Part shown: positions 1-8,656 of the stretch, one piece after another
How positions within the stretch are numbered: the stretch's first letter is position 1
Layout of the letters: each line of letters opens with the position of its first letter
Assembly (NCBI GenBank): GCA_001874265.1
Contig: MPDD01000001.1
Location: forward strand, 124,001 to 188,000
Reading direction: 5' to 3'
Source: Bacteroidetes bacterium MedPE-SWsnd-G1
Lineage (GTDB): Bacteria > Bacteroidota > Bacteroidia > Flavobacteriales > Flavobacteriaceae
DNA length: 64,000 bases
Program-made: the position numbers and the translations under genes
The notes under the pieces: generated by a model
Told to the model about the DNA's origin: nothing
Databases searched by the model: none
The model's input: the letters and a program-made list of their open reading frames with translations, nothing else

Positions 1-1052
1 GATTCAATTCCTTCAACAATAAATCTGTATGGATACAAGCTTACAATAACATCACCTGTTACCTGTTTCTGGGTGTCTTCTAAAAACACCTCAATATTCC
101 GCATCACTTCATCTAAATACTGCCCTTCGTGCAACATCATTCCATACCAGTTGCCCAACTGCTCTTTCCAATGCTGTTGCCATTTTGTTTGCGTATGTTT
201 TTCTAAAGTGTGGTGTGCTTTTATAATTACCAAAGATGCAGCTGCTTCAAAGCCAACTCTTCCTTTAATTCCGATAATTGTATCACCTACATGCATATCT
301 CTTCCAATGGCGAATTTAGAGGCAATTTCTTCCAATTTTACGATATTGTTTACTGAAGTATCTTTTTCACCATTTAAAGCTACTAATTGTCCTTTATGAA
401 AAGACAATACAACTTTTTCCGTCCCCTCTTTTTCTAATTGACTTGGATATGCTTCTTCGGGTAAGGTTAAGTTAGATGTTAAGGTTTCATCACCGCCAAC
501 ACTAGTTCCCCAAAGCCCTTTGTTAATTGAATATTTTGCTTTTTCCCAAGGTAAATCCAACCCATTTTCTTTTAAGTAATTAATTGAATATTCTCTCGAT
601 AATTTGTTGTCTCTTATCGGTGTGATGATTTCAATTTCGGGAGCCAATGTTTGAAAAATTAAATCGAACCTTACCTGATCATTTCCTGCACCCGTAGAAC
701 CATGAGCAATATATTTTGCATCAATACTTTTTGCATAATTCACAATTTCAATTGCTTGTACAATTCTTTCAGCACTAACAGATAATGGATAGGTGTTGTT
801 TTTTAATACGTTTCCATAAATAAGGTACTTTACAACATTGCTATAAAAAGTTTCAACGGCGTCTATAGATAAGTAGGACGACGCTCCCAATTGAATCGCT
901 CTTTCTTCAATATTCTTGATTTCATCTTTTGAAAAACCACCAGTATTTACACTTACGGCATGTACATCATACCCTTCTTCTTTTGATAAATATTTTGCAC
1001 AATATGAGGTGTCCAACCCTCCGCTATATGCTAAAACTAATTTCTTGCCCAT
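1..1052 (-). CDS. argG: Argininosuccinate synthase, C-terminus cut off by the window edge
   Basis: Joins citrulline and aspartate with ATP to make argininosuccinate, the penultimate step of arginine biosynthesis in the cytoplasm. The reverse-strand frame starts with MGKKLVLAYSGGLDTSYC and stays open to base 1, giving 350 residues. The family is about 400 residues long, so roughly the last 45 lie outside. The N-type ATP pyrophosphatase loop AYSGGLDTS is at residues 8-16, and the citrulline/aspartate-site region HGSTGAGNDQVRFD is present. The ATG lies one base after the stop of the GNAT gene, so the two are surely cotranscribed. Further arg genes probably follow beyond the left edge. Confidence 0.96.
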   Translation of the reverse strand, partial: MGKKLVLAYSGGLDTSYCAKYLSKEEGYDVHAVSVNTGGFSKDEIKNIEERAIQLGASSYLSIDAVETFYSNVVKYLIYGNVLKNNTYPLSVSAERIVQAIEIVNYAKSIDAKYIAHGSTGAGNDQVRFDLIFQTLAPEIEIITPIRDNKLSREYSINYLKENGLDLPWEKAKYSINKGLWGTSVGGDETLTSNLTLPEEAYPSQLEKEGTEKVVLSFHKGQLVALNGEKDTSVNNIVKLEEIASKFAIGRDMHVGDTIIGIKGRVGFEAAASLVIIKAHHTLEKHTQTKWQQHWKEQLGNWYGMMLHEGQYLDEVMRNIEVFLEDTQKQVTGDVIVSLYPYRFIVEGIE

Positions 1053-1053
1053 C

Positions 1054-1695
1054 TTATTTTTTGCCTTTTTTCAAGGACTTTTTTAAAAACAATGCTTGTT
1101 TAATATTCTTTAAACGTGTCCATACTTTTTTATCGTACGGATGTTTATGGATTTCTTTTTGTAAAACTTCTTCTTTTTTTGGATTGTACAGCATGCCTGT
1201 ACATAAGCACATTTTTTGTTCTTTTAATTTAAGAATTTCATAATTGGTACAGGTTTGACATCCAGCCCAAAATTTTTTGTCATCTGTTAATTCTGAAAAT
1301 GGTACGGGTTTGTAACCTAATTCAGAGTTAATTTTCATAACAGCCAATCCAGTTGTGATCCCAAATATTTTTGCATCGGGGAATTTTTCTAGAGAATAAT
1401 CAAAAATCTTCTTTTTGATTTTTTTAGCTAAACCTCTATTCCTAAAATCAGGGTGAACAATTAAACCAGAATGAGCAACATACTTACCGTGATCCCATTT
1501 TTCTATATAGCAAAATCCAGCAAACTTATCGCCTTCGATAGCAATAACGGCGTTGTTGTTCTTCAGTTTTGCAGTAATATATTCAACAGTTCTTCTTGCA
1601 ATCCCTGTTCCTCTTTGAGAGGCAGAATTCTCAATAGTGTCGCAAATATCTTGTGCGTATCTAATATGTGATATATCAGCAATTACAATTTTCAT
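1054..1695 (-). CDS. GNAT-family N-acetyltransferase, first gene of the arginine operon
   Basis: A 213-residue GNAT protein. The acyl-CoA pyrophosphate-binding motif R-x-x-G-x-A is RNRGLA at residues 85-90, after the usual beta-4 strand (HSGLIVHPDF). The C-terminal 65 residues are a less usual extension carrying two cysteine pairs (Cys146/149 and Cys163/165) and a basic tail. It sits one base ahead of argG, with an Arg-rich leader peptide upstream. Bacteroidota often lack a classical ArgA. The position makes this a candidate for the enzyme that acylates glutamate at the start of the pathway (acetyl or succinyl donor), but this is inferred from context only. It could also be an unrelated acetyltransferase. 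Confidence 0.85.
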   Translation of the reverse strand: MKIVIADISHIRYAQDICDTIENSASQRGTGIARRTVEYITAKLKNNNAVIAIEGDKFAGFCYIEKWDHGKYVAHSGLIVHPDFRNRGLAKKIKKKIFDYSLEKFPDAKIFGITTGLAVMKINSELGYKPVPFSELTDDKKFWAGCQTCTNYEILKLKEQKMCLCTGMLYNPKKEEVLQKEIHKHPYDKKVWTRLKNIKQALFLKKSLKKGKK

Positions 1696-1699
1696 TGTA

Positions 1700-1868
1700 A
1701 ATTATGATTAAATTATAAAAAATTTGAAATGTGTCTTTGTCTTGAAAGCGGAATTGGACTCACCTAATTCCATGAAATAGAATAACCCTTACGGGCGACG
1801 ACGTAAGCGAGGGAAAAATGTACGTGTATGTGTGTTTCCTACTTTCACGTGGCAAACGTACAATTATA
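1700..1868 (-). promoter_or_regulatory. Promoter and structured 5' leader of the GNAT-argG operon
   Basis: On the reverse strand, two overlapping -7 boxes fit the Bacteroidota pattern: TACGTTTG (1853-1860, exact TAnnTTTG) and TATAATTG (1861-1868, with TTG at 1891-1893 and a 22-base spacer). The transcript would begin close to the leader peptide start at 1848. Three helices can be drawn: TGTACGT with ACGTACA at the 5' end, the hairpin over the Arg codons, and GGAATT with AATTCC around 1750-1771. None is followed by a U-run, so an intrinsic terminator is not evident. Control could be translational or Rho-dependent. No known riboswitch class was recognised. Confidence 0.5.
1789..1848 (-). CDS. 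Candidate arginine leader peptide (19 aa, GTG start)
   Basis: Short reverse-strand reading frame about 95 bases upstream of the GNAT-argG operon. It reads MKVGNTHTRTFFPRLRRRP if GTG is the start. Five of its 19 codons are Arg: one at position 9 and a cluster at 14, 16, 17 and 18, just before the stop. Such clustering in front of an arginine operon is the hallmark of an amino-acid leader peptide. The Arg codons and the stop lie in the arms and loop of a hairpin with CTTACG pairing to CGTAAG (about 1787-1810). No ATG is available, so the start is uncertain. The start sits within about 10 bases of the likely transcription start. Confidence 0.6.
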   Translation of the reverse strand: MKVGNTHTRTFFPRLRRRP

Positions 1869-1961
1869 TTTTAATATGTAAAACTATTTTCAACAAAAAA
1901 TACATATTGTTAGGGATAATTTAACAATACATAAAAATCAATAAAATAATCATATTTAAAT

Positions 1962-1991
1962 TTGGAGGTAATAAAATAGGTTTTATATTTG
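1962..1991 (+). promoter_or_regulatory. Promoter of the histidine operon
   Basis: TTG at 1962-1964, a 19-base spacer and TATATTTG at 1984-1991. This is an exact match to the Bacteroidota housekeeping promoter (TTG-N19-21-TAnnTTTG). Transcription would begin near 1997, about 15 bases before the His leader peptide. Confidence 0.75.
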
Positions 1992-2011
1992 CAATGTAAA
2001 AATTAATAAAA

Positions 2012-2068
2012 ATGAATTTTAATCGCAGACATCATCATCATTTTACCCTTACTATTCAGGTGAGTTAG
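2012..2068 (+). CDS. hisL: Histidine operon leader peptide (18 aa)
   Basis: A small open frame, MNFNRRHHHHFTLTIQVS, between the his promoter and hisG. Codons 7-10 (2030-2041) are four consecutive CAT His codons, expected by chance very rarely and diagnostic of histidine attenuation. The last codons (ATTCAGGTG, 2054-2062) can pair over nine bases, two of them G-U, with the 5' arm of the terminator that follows (CGTCTGAAT, 2107-2115). A ribosome stalled on the His codons leaves this segment free and favours read-through. A ribosome that reaches the stop codon covers it and allows termination. Confidence 0.88.
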   Translation: MNFNRRHHHHFTLTIQVS

Positions 2069-2100
2069 TGATGTTGTGGATTAAAATCTAAAAATATATC

Positions 2101-2133
2101 AAAACCCGTCTGAATCATTCAGGCGGGTTTTTT
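2101..2133 (+). terminator. Attenuator terminator of the histidine operon
   Basis: A 14-pair stem (2101-2114 with 2118-2131, one T-G pair) around a three-base loop, GC-rich in its core (ACCCGTCTGAA / TTCAGGCGGGT) and followed by T-rich sequence. It stands between the His leader peptide and hisG, with 41 bases left to the hisG start. The 3' arm (ATTCAGGCG) is nearly repeated inside the leader peptide (ATTCAGGTG), which supplies the competing antiterminator. Confidence 0.88.
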
Positions 2134-2174
2134 ATTTCAATCTGTTTAATGGTTCGGTCATAATTAAAAAGAAA

Positions 2175-3032
2175 ATGAATAAATTAAAAATCGCGGTTCA
2201 AAAATCAGGAAGACTCAATACAGATTCAATGCAATTGTTAAAGAATTGTGGAATTTCAATTGAAAATGGAAAGGACCAATTAAAGGCAGATGCAAGAAAT
2301 TTTCCTTTAGAAGTACTGTATTTAAGAAATGGAGATATTCCTCAGTATTTGCGGGATGGTGTGGTTGATATTGCCATCGTCGGAGAAAACACATTGATTG
2401 AAAAAGGTTCGGATTTACCGATAATTGAGAAACTTGGTTTTTCTAAATGCAAGGTTTCTATTGCTGTTCCTAAGGATGTATCATACAATGGTATTTCAGA
2501 CTTAAGAGGAAAAAAAATAGCCACTTCTTACCCGAACACGGTGCAAAAGTATTTTGAAAGTAAAGGTGAAACTGCAGATATACATGTTATTAATGGATCG
2601 GTAGAAATTGCTCCGAATATAGGATTAGCAAATGCAATTGTTGATATTGTTTCTAGTGGTAGTACGCTATTTAAAAACAATTTAAAAGAAGTAGAGGTGA
2701 TGTTGAAATCAGAAGCTGTTTTAACATCTTCTCCAACATTGTCGTCAGAAAAACAAGCAATTTTAGATAAACTGCAATTCCGAATTCAATCTGTTTTAAA
2801 AGGTAGAGAGTCTAAGTATGTTTTAATGAATGTTCCAAATGAAAAAGTGGATGAAATTATCAAAACCTTACCCGGAATGAAAAGTCCAACTGTTTTACCA
2901 TTAGCAGAAAAAGGATGGAGTTCTGTTCATACAGTAATTGCGAAAGACCGTTTTTGGGAAGTGATTGATGAGTTGAAATTGAAAGGGGCTGAAGGAATTT
3001 TAGTATGCCCAATTGAAAAAATGGTATTGTAA
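2175..3032 (+). CDS. hisG: ATP phosphoribosyltransferase, long form
   Basis: First enzyme of histidine biosynthesis. It condenses ATP and PRPP to phosphoribosyl-ATP and is feedback-inhibited by histidine. At 285 residues it has the long form: two substrate-binding lobes (about 1-205) and a C-terminal ACT-like regulatory domain (about 210-285), so no separate HisZ is needed. The PRPP-binding loop DIVSSGSTL is at 157-165. It opens the his operon, 41 bases after the attenuator terminator. The ATG at 2175 gives the usual MNKLKIAVQKSGRL start. hisD begins two bases after its stop. Confidence 0.97.
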   Translation: MNKLKIAVQKSGRLNTDSMQLLKNCGISIENGKDQLKADARNFPLEVLYLRNGDIPQYLRDGVVDIAIVGENTLIEKGSDLPIIEKLGFSKCKVSIAVPKDVSYNGISDLRGKKIATSYPNTVQKYFESKGETADIHVINGSVEIAPNIGLANAIVDIVSSGSTLFKNNLKEVEVMLKSEAVLTSSPTLSSEKQAILDKLQFRIQSVLKGRESKYVLMNVPNEKVDEIIKTLPGMKSPTVLPLAEKGWSSVHTVIAKDRFWEVIDELKLKGAEGILVCPIEKMVL

Positions 3033-3034
3033 TT

Positions 3035-4336
3035 ATGAAACTAATTGCAAATCCATCAAGAGATTCATGGTCTGATATATTGAAAAGGCCCACTTTAGAT
3101 AAATTGGATTTAGATGCCATAGTTCAAGATGTTTTTGATGCTGTGAAATCTAAGGGAGATAAAGCGGTTATCGAATATACTAAGAAGTTTGATAAAGCCT
3201 CGTTGCCAAATATATCTGTTTCTGAGTCTGAAATATCTGAAGGTGTCGCCCTAGTTTCAGATGAATTAAAAGAAGCAATACAATTGGCTAAAAAAAACAT
3301 TGAAACCTTTCACGCTTCTCAAAAGATAGAAAAGCAACTCGTTGAAACGGCACCAGGTGTACAATGCTGGCAAGAATCTAGAGGAATAGAAAAAGTCGGA
3401 ATTTATATTCCGGGTGGTTCTGCTCCATTGTTTTCTACCGTTTTAATGTTGGCTGTTCCTGCTAAACTAGGTGGATGTAAAGAAATTGTGTTGTGCTCAC
3501 CACCAAACAAAGAAGGGAAATTACATCCTGCAATTTTGTATGCTGCTCAACTTTGCGGCGTTACCAATATTTTTAAAGTAGGAGGAATTCAAGCAATTGG
3601 AGCAATGACCTTTGGAACAGAATCGGTGCCGAATGTATTTAAAATTTTTGGTCCAGGGAACCAGTACGTGACTGCTGCAAAACAAGTAGCGCTTTCAGAA
3701 GGAGTTTCAATTGATATGCCAGCAGGACCTTCAGAATTATTGGTGCTTGCAGATGAAACTGCAAATGCTGCCTTTGTAGCCTCAGATTTATTGTCTCAAG
3801 CAGAGCATGGTGGAGATAGTCAAGTAATTTGTGTCTCAAATTCTGAGTCGTTTTTACAAGAAGTTTCAGAAGAGGTGACCAAGCAATTAGCAATTTTACC
3901 GAGAAAAGAAATCGCAGAAAAGGCAATCGAGAATTCTAAATCAATCTTGTTGAAAGACAAACAAGATATCATTGATTTAATTAATGAATACGGTCCGGAG
4001 CACTTTATTTTGGCAGTAGAAAATGAAGATTTTTATTTAGAAAATATTGTAAATGCAGGTTCTGTGTTTATTGGAAATTATACTCCTGAAAGTGCCGGTG
4101 ATTATGCTAGTGGTACAAATCACACGCTGCCAACTGATGGGTTTTCGAAATCTTTTAGTGGTGTAAATTTAGATGCCTTTGTAAAGAAAATCACGTTCCA
4201 GAGAATTTCTAAAAAGGGTATTCAAAATATTGGTAATGCTATTGAATTGATGGCGGAAGCAGAAGGTTTACAGGCACATAAAAATGCGGTAACATTGAGG
4301 TTGAATGAATTAAAAGAAGACGAAGATGGAATTTGA
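3035..4336 (+). CDS. hisD: Histidinol dehydrogenase
   Basis: Oxidises L-histidinol to L-histidine in two NAD-dependent steps, the last reactions of the pathway. The 433 residues match the usual length. By alignment with the E. coli enzyme, the zinc ligands are Gln255, His258 (SQAEHGGD), Asp356 (SAGDYASG) and His415 (GLQAHKN). The catalytic Glu-His pair is 322-323 (GPEHF). The family signature with DMPAGPSELLVLAD is at 227-240. Its 3' end overlaps hisC by 11 bases, which points to translational coupling. Confidence 0.97.
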   Translation: MKLIANPSRDSWSDILKRPTLDKLDLDAIVQDVFDAVKSKGDKAVIEYTKKFDKASLPNISVSESEISEGVALVSDELKEAIQLAKKNIETFHASQKIEKQLVETAPGVQCWQESRGIEKVGIYIPGGSAPLFSTVLMLAVPAKLGGCKEIVLCSPPNKEGKLHPAILYAAQLCGVTNIFKVGGIQAIGAMTFGTESVPNVFKIFGPGNQYVTAAKQVALSEGVSIDMPAGPSELLVLADETANAAFVASDLLSQAEHGGDSQVICVSNSESFLQEVSEEVTKQLAILPRKEIAEKAIENSKSILLKDKQDIIDLINEYGPEHFILAVENEDFYLENIVNAGSVFIGNYTPESAGDYASGTNHTLPTDGFSKSFSGVNLDAFVKKITFQRISKKGIQNIGNAIELMAEAEGLQAHKNAVTLRLNELKEDEDGI

Positions 4337-5375
4337 TTTAAATAAAATTGTTCGTTCAAACGTGGCCAAATTAAAGGCTTATTCTTCTGCTCGTGATGAA
4401 TTTGAGGAGGCAACCGCAAATATGGTTTTTCTAGATGCAAATGAAAACCCTTTTCAAAACGGTGTAAATAGATATCCTGATCCAAAACAGCAATCAGTAA
4501 AGGATTTGCTATCAAAAATTAAAGGTGTTCCTGCCAATCAAATCTTACTAGGCAATGGAAGTGATGAGGTGTTGGATTTAATTTTTAGGGCCTTTTGCGA
4601 GCCTAAGCAGGATAATGTTGTTTTATTACCTCCAACCTATGGCATGTATGGTGTATTGGCTGGATTAAATGATGTTGCTGCTAAAGAGGTATTGTTATCA
4701 GATGATTTTGACATTCGAGTTCCAGAAACATTAGAAATAGTAGATGAGAATTCTAAATTGTTGTTCCTATGTTCTCCTAATAATCCATCAGGAAATTCAT
4801 TTTCATCGGAAAAAATTGAACATATTATAAAGTCTATTAATGGAATAGTAGTTGTTGATGAGGCTTATATTGATTTTTCATCTGATGAAAGTTGGTCTAA
4901 AAGATTGAATGATTTTCCAAATTTAATCGTTACCCAAACGTTATCAAAAGCCTATGGAATGGCTGGAATTAGACTGGGGATTTGTTATGCGTCTAAAGAA
5001 ATTATTGAGATTTTAAATCGCATCAAACCACCGTATAATGTAAATGAGTTAACACAACAAAAAGCAAAAGAGCGATTATTGAAATTTGACGATGTGCAGT
5101 TAGAGATTCAATCAATTTTATCTGAACGAGATAGATTAGAAATGGATATAGGAGAAATTTCATTTATTGAGAAAATCCATACTTCAGATGCCAATTTTCT
5201 ACTCGTAAAAGTGGATAATGCCAACAAGCGATATGACGAACTCATCGAAAAAGGAATTGTAATAAGAAATAGAACCACTCAGCCGCTATGTATAAATACA
5301 CTGCGATTTACTGTGGGTACAAAAGAAGAAAATACAGCATTAATAGAAGCACTTAAATCATTAGATAATGACTAA
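4326..5375 (+). CDS. hisC: Histidinol-phosphate aminotransferase
   Basis: PLP enzyme that converts imidazole-acetol phosphate and glutamate to histidinol phosphate. 349 residues, fold type I class II aminotransferase. The Schiff-base lysine is Lys208 in [16 protein letters not shown]. Asp178 (VVDEAYIDF) should contact the pyridine nitrogen, and Asn153 (SPNNPSG) is conserved. The N-terminus overlaps hisD by 11 bases and the C-terminus overlaps hisB by 8 bases, fitting a tightly coupled operon. This Phe/Tyr-like family can also act on aromatic substrates, but the operon context settles the assignment. Confidence 0.97.
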   Translation: MEFDLNKIVRSNVAKLKAYSSARDEFEEATANMVFLDANENPFQNGVNRYPDPKQQSVKDLLSKIKGVPANQILLGNGSDEVLDLIFRAFCEPKQDNVVLLPPTYGMYGVLAGLNDVAAKEVLLSDDFDIRVPETLEIVDENSKLLFLCSPNNPSGNSFSSEKIEHIIKSINGIVVVDEAYIDFSSDESWSKRLNDFPNLIVTQTLSKAYGMAGIRLGICYASKEIIEILNRIKPPYNVNELTQQKAKERLLKFDDVQLEIQSILSERDRLEMDIGEISFIEKIHTSDANFLLVKVDNANKRYDELIEKGIVIRNRTTQPLCINTLRFTVGTKEENTALIEALKSLDND

Positions 5376-6507
5376 AAAGAAAGTACTTTTTATAGATAGA
5401 GATGGCACCATGATTAAGGAGCCTGCAGATGAACAAACAGATTCGTTTGAAAAATTAGAATTTTACCCAAAGGCTTTGGCCTACTTGCCTAAGATTGCTA
5501 AAGATCTTGACTTTGAATTGGTTATGGTTACCAATCAAGATGGTTTGGGTACCGAGGTTTATCCAGAAGATACTTTTTGGCCTATCCATAATTTTATCAT
5601 GAAAACCTATGAAGGAGAAGGTGTTGTTTTTGATGAAGTGATTATTGATAGAACTTTTGCTAAAGACAATCAGCCTACTCGCAAACCAAATACGGGTTTA
5701 TTGACGGAGTATTTTACTGAAGCATATGATATGGAAAATTCGTTTGTAATTGGAGACCGATTGACAGACATTGAGTTGGCAAAAAATTTAGGCGCAAAAG
5801 GAATTTTTATTAATGATGAGACTAACTTTGGAACTGATGAAATTACTGTAAAACGTGAAGACTTAGACGCTTTTATTGCATTAGAGAGTAATGATTGGGA
5901 GGTCATTTACAAGTTTTTAAAATTAGAAGATCGTGTTGCTGAAATTTCTAGAAAAACAAATGAAACCGATATCTATATTAAATTAAACCTTGACGGAACT
6001 GGTAAGAGTGAAATTAGTACTGGTATTGCCTTTTTTGATCATATGTTAGATCAAATTGCGAGGCACGGTTCTATGGATTTAACAATAAAGGTAAATGGTG
6101 ATTTGGAGGTTGATGAACACCACACCATAGAAGATACGGCTATTGCCTTAGGAGAAGTTTTTTCAAATGCTTTGGGAAATAAATTAGGCATTGAGCGTTA
6201 CGGTTTTTGTCTGCCAATGGATGATTGTTTAGCACAAGTGGCTATCGATTTTGGAGGAAGAAATTGGTTGGTATGGGAAGCCGAATTTAATAGAGAAATG
6301 GTTGGTAAAATGCCAACTGAAATGTTTTTACATTTCTTTAAATCATTTACCGATGGTGCAAAGGCAAATTTAAATGTAAAGGCTGAAGGTCAAAATGAGC
6401 ATCACAAGATTGAAGCCATTTTTAAAGCCTTTGCAAAAGCAATAAAAGTGGCGGTAAAAAGAGATGTTGAGAAAATGATTTTGCCATCAACCAAAGGAAT
6501 GCTCTAA
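5368..6507 (+). CDS. hisB: Bifunctional histidinol-phosphatase / imidazoleglycerol-phosphate dehydratase
   Basis: Fusion of a HAD-type histidinol-phosphate phosphatase (about 1-170) and imidazoleglycerol-phosphate dehydratase (about 190-379), as in enterobacterial HisB. The HAD nucleophile and acid are Asp10 and Asp12 (FIDRDGT). The dehydratase has its paired metal-binding histidine segments ([22 protein letters not shown] and [11 protein letters not shown]). The phosphatase half shows [16 protein letters not shown] where the E. coli enzyme carries a Cys/His zinc loop, so that structural zinc site appears to be missing. An 85-base spacer separates it from hisH, the longest gap in the operon. 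Confidence 0.96.
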   Translation: MTKKKVLFIDRDGTMIKEPADEQTDSFEKLEFYPKALAYLPKIAKDLDFELVMVTNQDGLGTEVYPEDTFWPIHNFIMKTYEGEGVVFDEVIIDRTFAKDNQPTRKPNTGLLTEYFTEAYDMENSFVIGDRLTDIELAKNLGAKGIFINDETNFGTDEITVKREDLDAFIALESNDWEVIYKFLKLEDRVAEISRKTNETDIYIKLNLDGTGKSEISTGIAFFDHMLDQIARHGSMDLTIKVNGDLEVDEHHTIEDTAIALGEVFSNALGNKLGIERYGFCLPMDDCLAQVAIDFGGRNWLVWEAEFNREMVGKMPTEMFLHFFKSFTDGAKANLNVKAEGQNEHHKIEAIFKAFAKAIKVAVKRDVEKMILPSTKGML

Positions 6508-6592
6508 TAATTACGAGTTATGAATTGCAAATTAGAGAGAAATAGAATGATTGAATTATTCGTAATTCCTAAATAATAATTTAAAATTGAAT
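6508..6592 (+). other. Spacer between hisB and hisH with an inverted repeat
   Basis: The only sizeable gap in the his operon. It contains AATTACGA near its start and TCGTAATT about 50 bases later, an 8-base inverted repeat in AT-rich sequence. Related ATTACGAATT-like words are common between genes in flavobacteria. No promoter or terminator was recognised, so it may simply be a decayed intergenic repeat. Confidence 0.4.
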
Positions 6593-7174
6593 ATGAAGAT
6601 TGTAATTATAGATTACGGTGCTGGTAATGTGAAATCCGTTCAGTTCGCATTAGAGCGATTGGGATATAAGGCAATTTGCTCTAATGATGCAGAAGTCATA
6701 AAATCGGCCGATAAGGTTATTTTTCCTGGAGTAGGAGAAGCCTCTAGTGCTATGCAAGAAATTAAAAAACAAGAACTAGATAAGGTGATTCCGTTTTTAA
6801 AGCAACCAGTACTTGGTATTTGTTTAGGAATGCAATTAATGTGTCAATTTTCAGAAGAGAATAATACAGATTGTTTGGGAATATTTCCGGTAGATGTTTT
6901 GAAGTTTAATAATGATTTAAAGGTGCCTCAAATTGGTTGGAATGTGATAAATAATTTGACTGGACCTCTTTTTAATGACGTAAAAGAAGATGCATACGTT
7001 TACTATGTGCACAGTTATTATATACCCAAAAATGACGATGCAATTGCGCTAACCGATTATGGATTGCAATACGCAGGTGCAATTCAAAAAGATAATTTTT
7101 ATGCATGTCAATTTCATCCAGAAAAGAGCAGTAGTATAGGCGAACAAATTCTAAAGAATTTTATTGAGTTATGA
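6593..7174 (+). CDS. hisH: Imidazole glycerol phosphate synthase, glutaminase subunit
   Basis: Class I glutamine amidotransferase that feeds ammonia to HisF. The ATG at 6593 gives 193 residues starting [12 protein letters not shown], the normal HisH start. A TTG six bases upstream is less likely. The catalytic triad is Cys77 (GICLGMQ), His175 and Glu177 (CQFHPEKSS). The oxyanion-loop motif PGVGEA is at 45-50. The stop overlaps the hisA start in an ATGA junction, so HisH and HisA translation are coupled. Confidence 0.96.
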   Translation: MKIVIIDYGAGNVKSVQFALERLGYKAICSNDAEVIKSADKVIFPGVGEASSAMQEIKKQELDKVIPFLKQPVLGICLGMQLMCQFSEENNTDCLGIFPVDVLKFNNDLKVPQIGWNVINNLTGPLFNDVKEDAYVYYVHSYYIPKNDDAIALTDYGLQYAGAIQKDNFYACQFHPEKSSSIGEQILKNFIEL

Positions 7175-7899
7175 GAATTATACCAGCCATAGATATAATT
7201 GAAGGACAATGTGTAAGATTGTCTAAGGGAGATTATGCTACTAAAAAAGTGTACAATCAAAACCCTTTAGAGGTTGCAAAAGAATTTGAAGATCATGGAA
7301 TTGAATATTTGCATTTAGTGGATTTAGACGGTGCAAAAGCAAGTCATATTGTAAATTACAAAGTACTAGAAAACATTGCTTCTAAAACAAATTTAAAAAT
7401 TGATTTTGGAGGAGGATTAAAATCTGATGAGGATTTAAAAATAGCCTTTGAAAGCGGAGCAAATCAAATTACAGGTGGCAGTATTGCGGTTAAAAATCCA
7501 ACTGTTTTTGAAAATTGGTTAAAGCAATTTGGAACGGATAAAATCATTTTAGGAGCAGATGCACAAAATGAGAAAATTGCTGTTAGTGGATGGTTAGAAG
7601 AATCAGATGAAGAGTTGATTCCTTTTGTAAAAAACTATTTGACTAAGGGAATTTCGTATGTGATTTGTACAGATATTTCTAAAGATGGTATGCTACAAGG
7701 ACCTTCATTTGACTTATACAAAAGAATGCTTGCCGAATTAGAAGGGATTAAACTAATTGCTTCTGGGGGTATTTCTACGTTTGACGAATTGCCAAGATTG
7801 GCTGAGTTAGGTTGCGAAGGAACCATTATTGGAAAGGCAATTTATGAAGGAAGAATTCAGTTAAAGCAATTAGAAAATTTCATTTTAAATCAAGGATAA
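7171..7899 (+). CDS. hisA: ProFAR isomerase
   Basis: TIM-barrel enzyme performing the Amadori rearrangement of ProFAR to PRFAR. 242 residues. The two catalytic aspartates are Asp8 (IPAIDII) and Asp130 (ILGADAQ), in the expected half-barrel positions. Phosphate-binding glycine motifs are FGGGL (79-83) and ASGGIST near residue 200. It begins inside the hisH stop codon (ATGA) and ends one base before hisF. hisA and hisF are related half-barrel duplications, and both are intact here. Confidence 0.97.
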   Translation: MRIIPAIDIIEGQCVRLSKGDYATKKVYNQNPLEVAKEFEDHGIEYLHLVDLDGAKASHIVNYKVLENIASKTNLKIDFGGGLKSDEDLKIAFESGANQITGGSIAVKNPTVFENWLKQFGTDKIILGADAQNEKIAVSGWLEESDEELIPFVKNYLTKGISYVICTDISKDGMLQGPSFDLYKRMLAELEGIKLIASGGISTFDELPRLAELGCEGTIIGKAIYEGRIQLKQLENFILNQG

Positions 7900-7900
7900 A

Positions 7901-8656
7901 ATGGTAACAAAAAGAATCATACCTTGTTTAGATATAAAGGACGGAAGAACTGTTAAAGGTGTAAATTTTGTAGGACTTCGTGATGCAGGAGATCCAGTTG
8001 AATTAGCCGATAGATATTCAAAAGAAGGAGCCGATGAATTGGTTTTTTTAGATATTACAGCAACCAAAGACAAGCGTAAAACCATGATAGATATGGTTGA
8101 GAAAGTCGCGCGAAAAGTCAATATTCCGTTTACCGTGGGTGGTGGAATTTCATCAGTTGAAGATGTAAATGCACTATTGAGAGCAGGAGCCGATAAAGTC
8201 TCCATAAATTCTTCAGCAGTTAAGAATCCGCAACTTATAAATGATTTGGCAAACAAGTTCGGGAGTCAGTGTGTTGTTTTGGCGGTAGATGCTAAAAACA
8301 TAAATGGAGAGTGGAAAGTCTTTTTAGTTGGGGGTAGAGTTGAAACAGAATTGAATTTATTTGATTGGGTAAAAGAAGGAGTTGATCGTGGTGCAGGAGA
8401 GATTTTATTTACCTCAATGAACAATGATGGAACCAAAGATGGTTTTGCTAATGATGCATTAAAGAAATTAAGTGAAATAGTAAATGTCCCGATTATTGCA
8501 AGTGGAGGAGCAGGTTCAGTTCAACATTTTGTTGATACCTTTAAACAAGGGAAGTCAGACGCAGCATTAGCAGCAAGTGTTTTTCACTTTAAAGAAATAG
8601 AAATTGTAGATTTGAAAAATACCTTGGCAGAAGAAGGTTTAAAAGTTAGATTATAA
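7901..8656 (+). CDS. hisF: Imidazole glycerol phosphate synthase, cyclase subunit
   Basis: TIM-barrel cyclase that uses ammonia from HisH to turn PRFAR into imidazoleglycerol phosphate and AICAR. 251 residues. Catalytic aspartates are Asp11 (IPCLDIKDG) and Asp130 (VLAVDAK), the positions known from the Thermotoga enzyme. Phosphate-binding loops VGGGI (79-83) and ASGGAGS are present. The stop overlaps the start of hisIE (TAATG), so the two are translationally coupled. Confidence 0.97.
   Translation: MVTKRIIPCLDIKDGRTVKGVNFVGLRDAGDPVELADRYSKEGADELVFLDITATKDKRKTMIDMVEKVARKVNIPFTVGGGISSVEDVNALLRAGADKVSINSSAVKNPQLINDLANKFGSQCVVLAVDAKNINGEWKVFLVGGRVETELNLFDWVKEGVDRGAGEILFTSMNNDGTKDGFANDALKKLSEIVNVPIIASGGAGSVQHFVDTFKQGKSDAALAASVFHFKEIEIVDLKNTLAEEGLKVRL

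Noticed and set aside
73-399. Plus-strand open frame near the left edge
   Set aside because: It lies entirely opposite argG, whose reading frame and motifs are clear.
1740-1860. Known riboswitch (cobalamin or SAM type) before the arginine operon
   Set aside because: A GGAATTAGGTGAGTCC stretch resembles a small part of the cobalamin fold, but the B12 box and other core elements are missing. The Arg-codon leader explains the region better.
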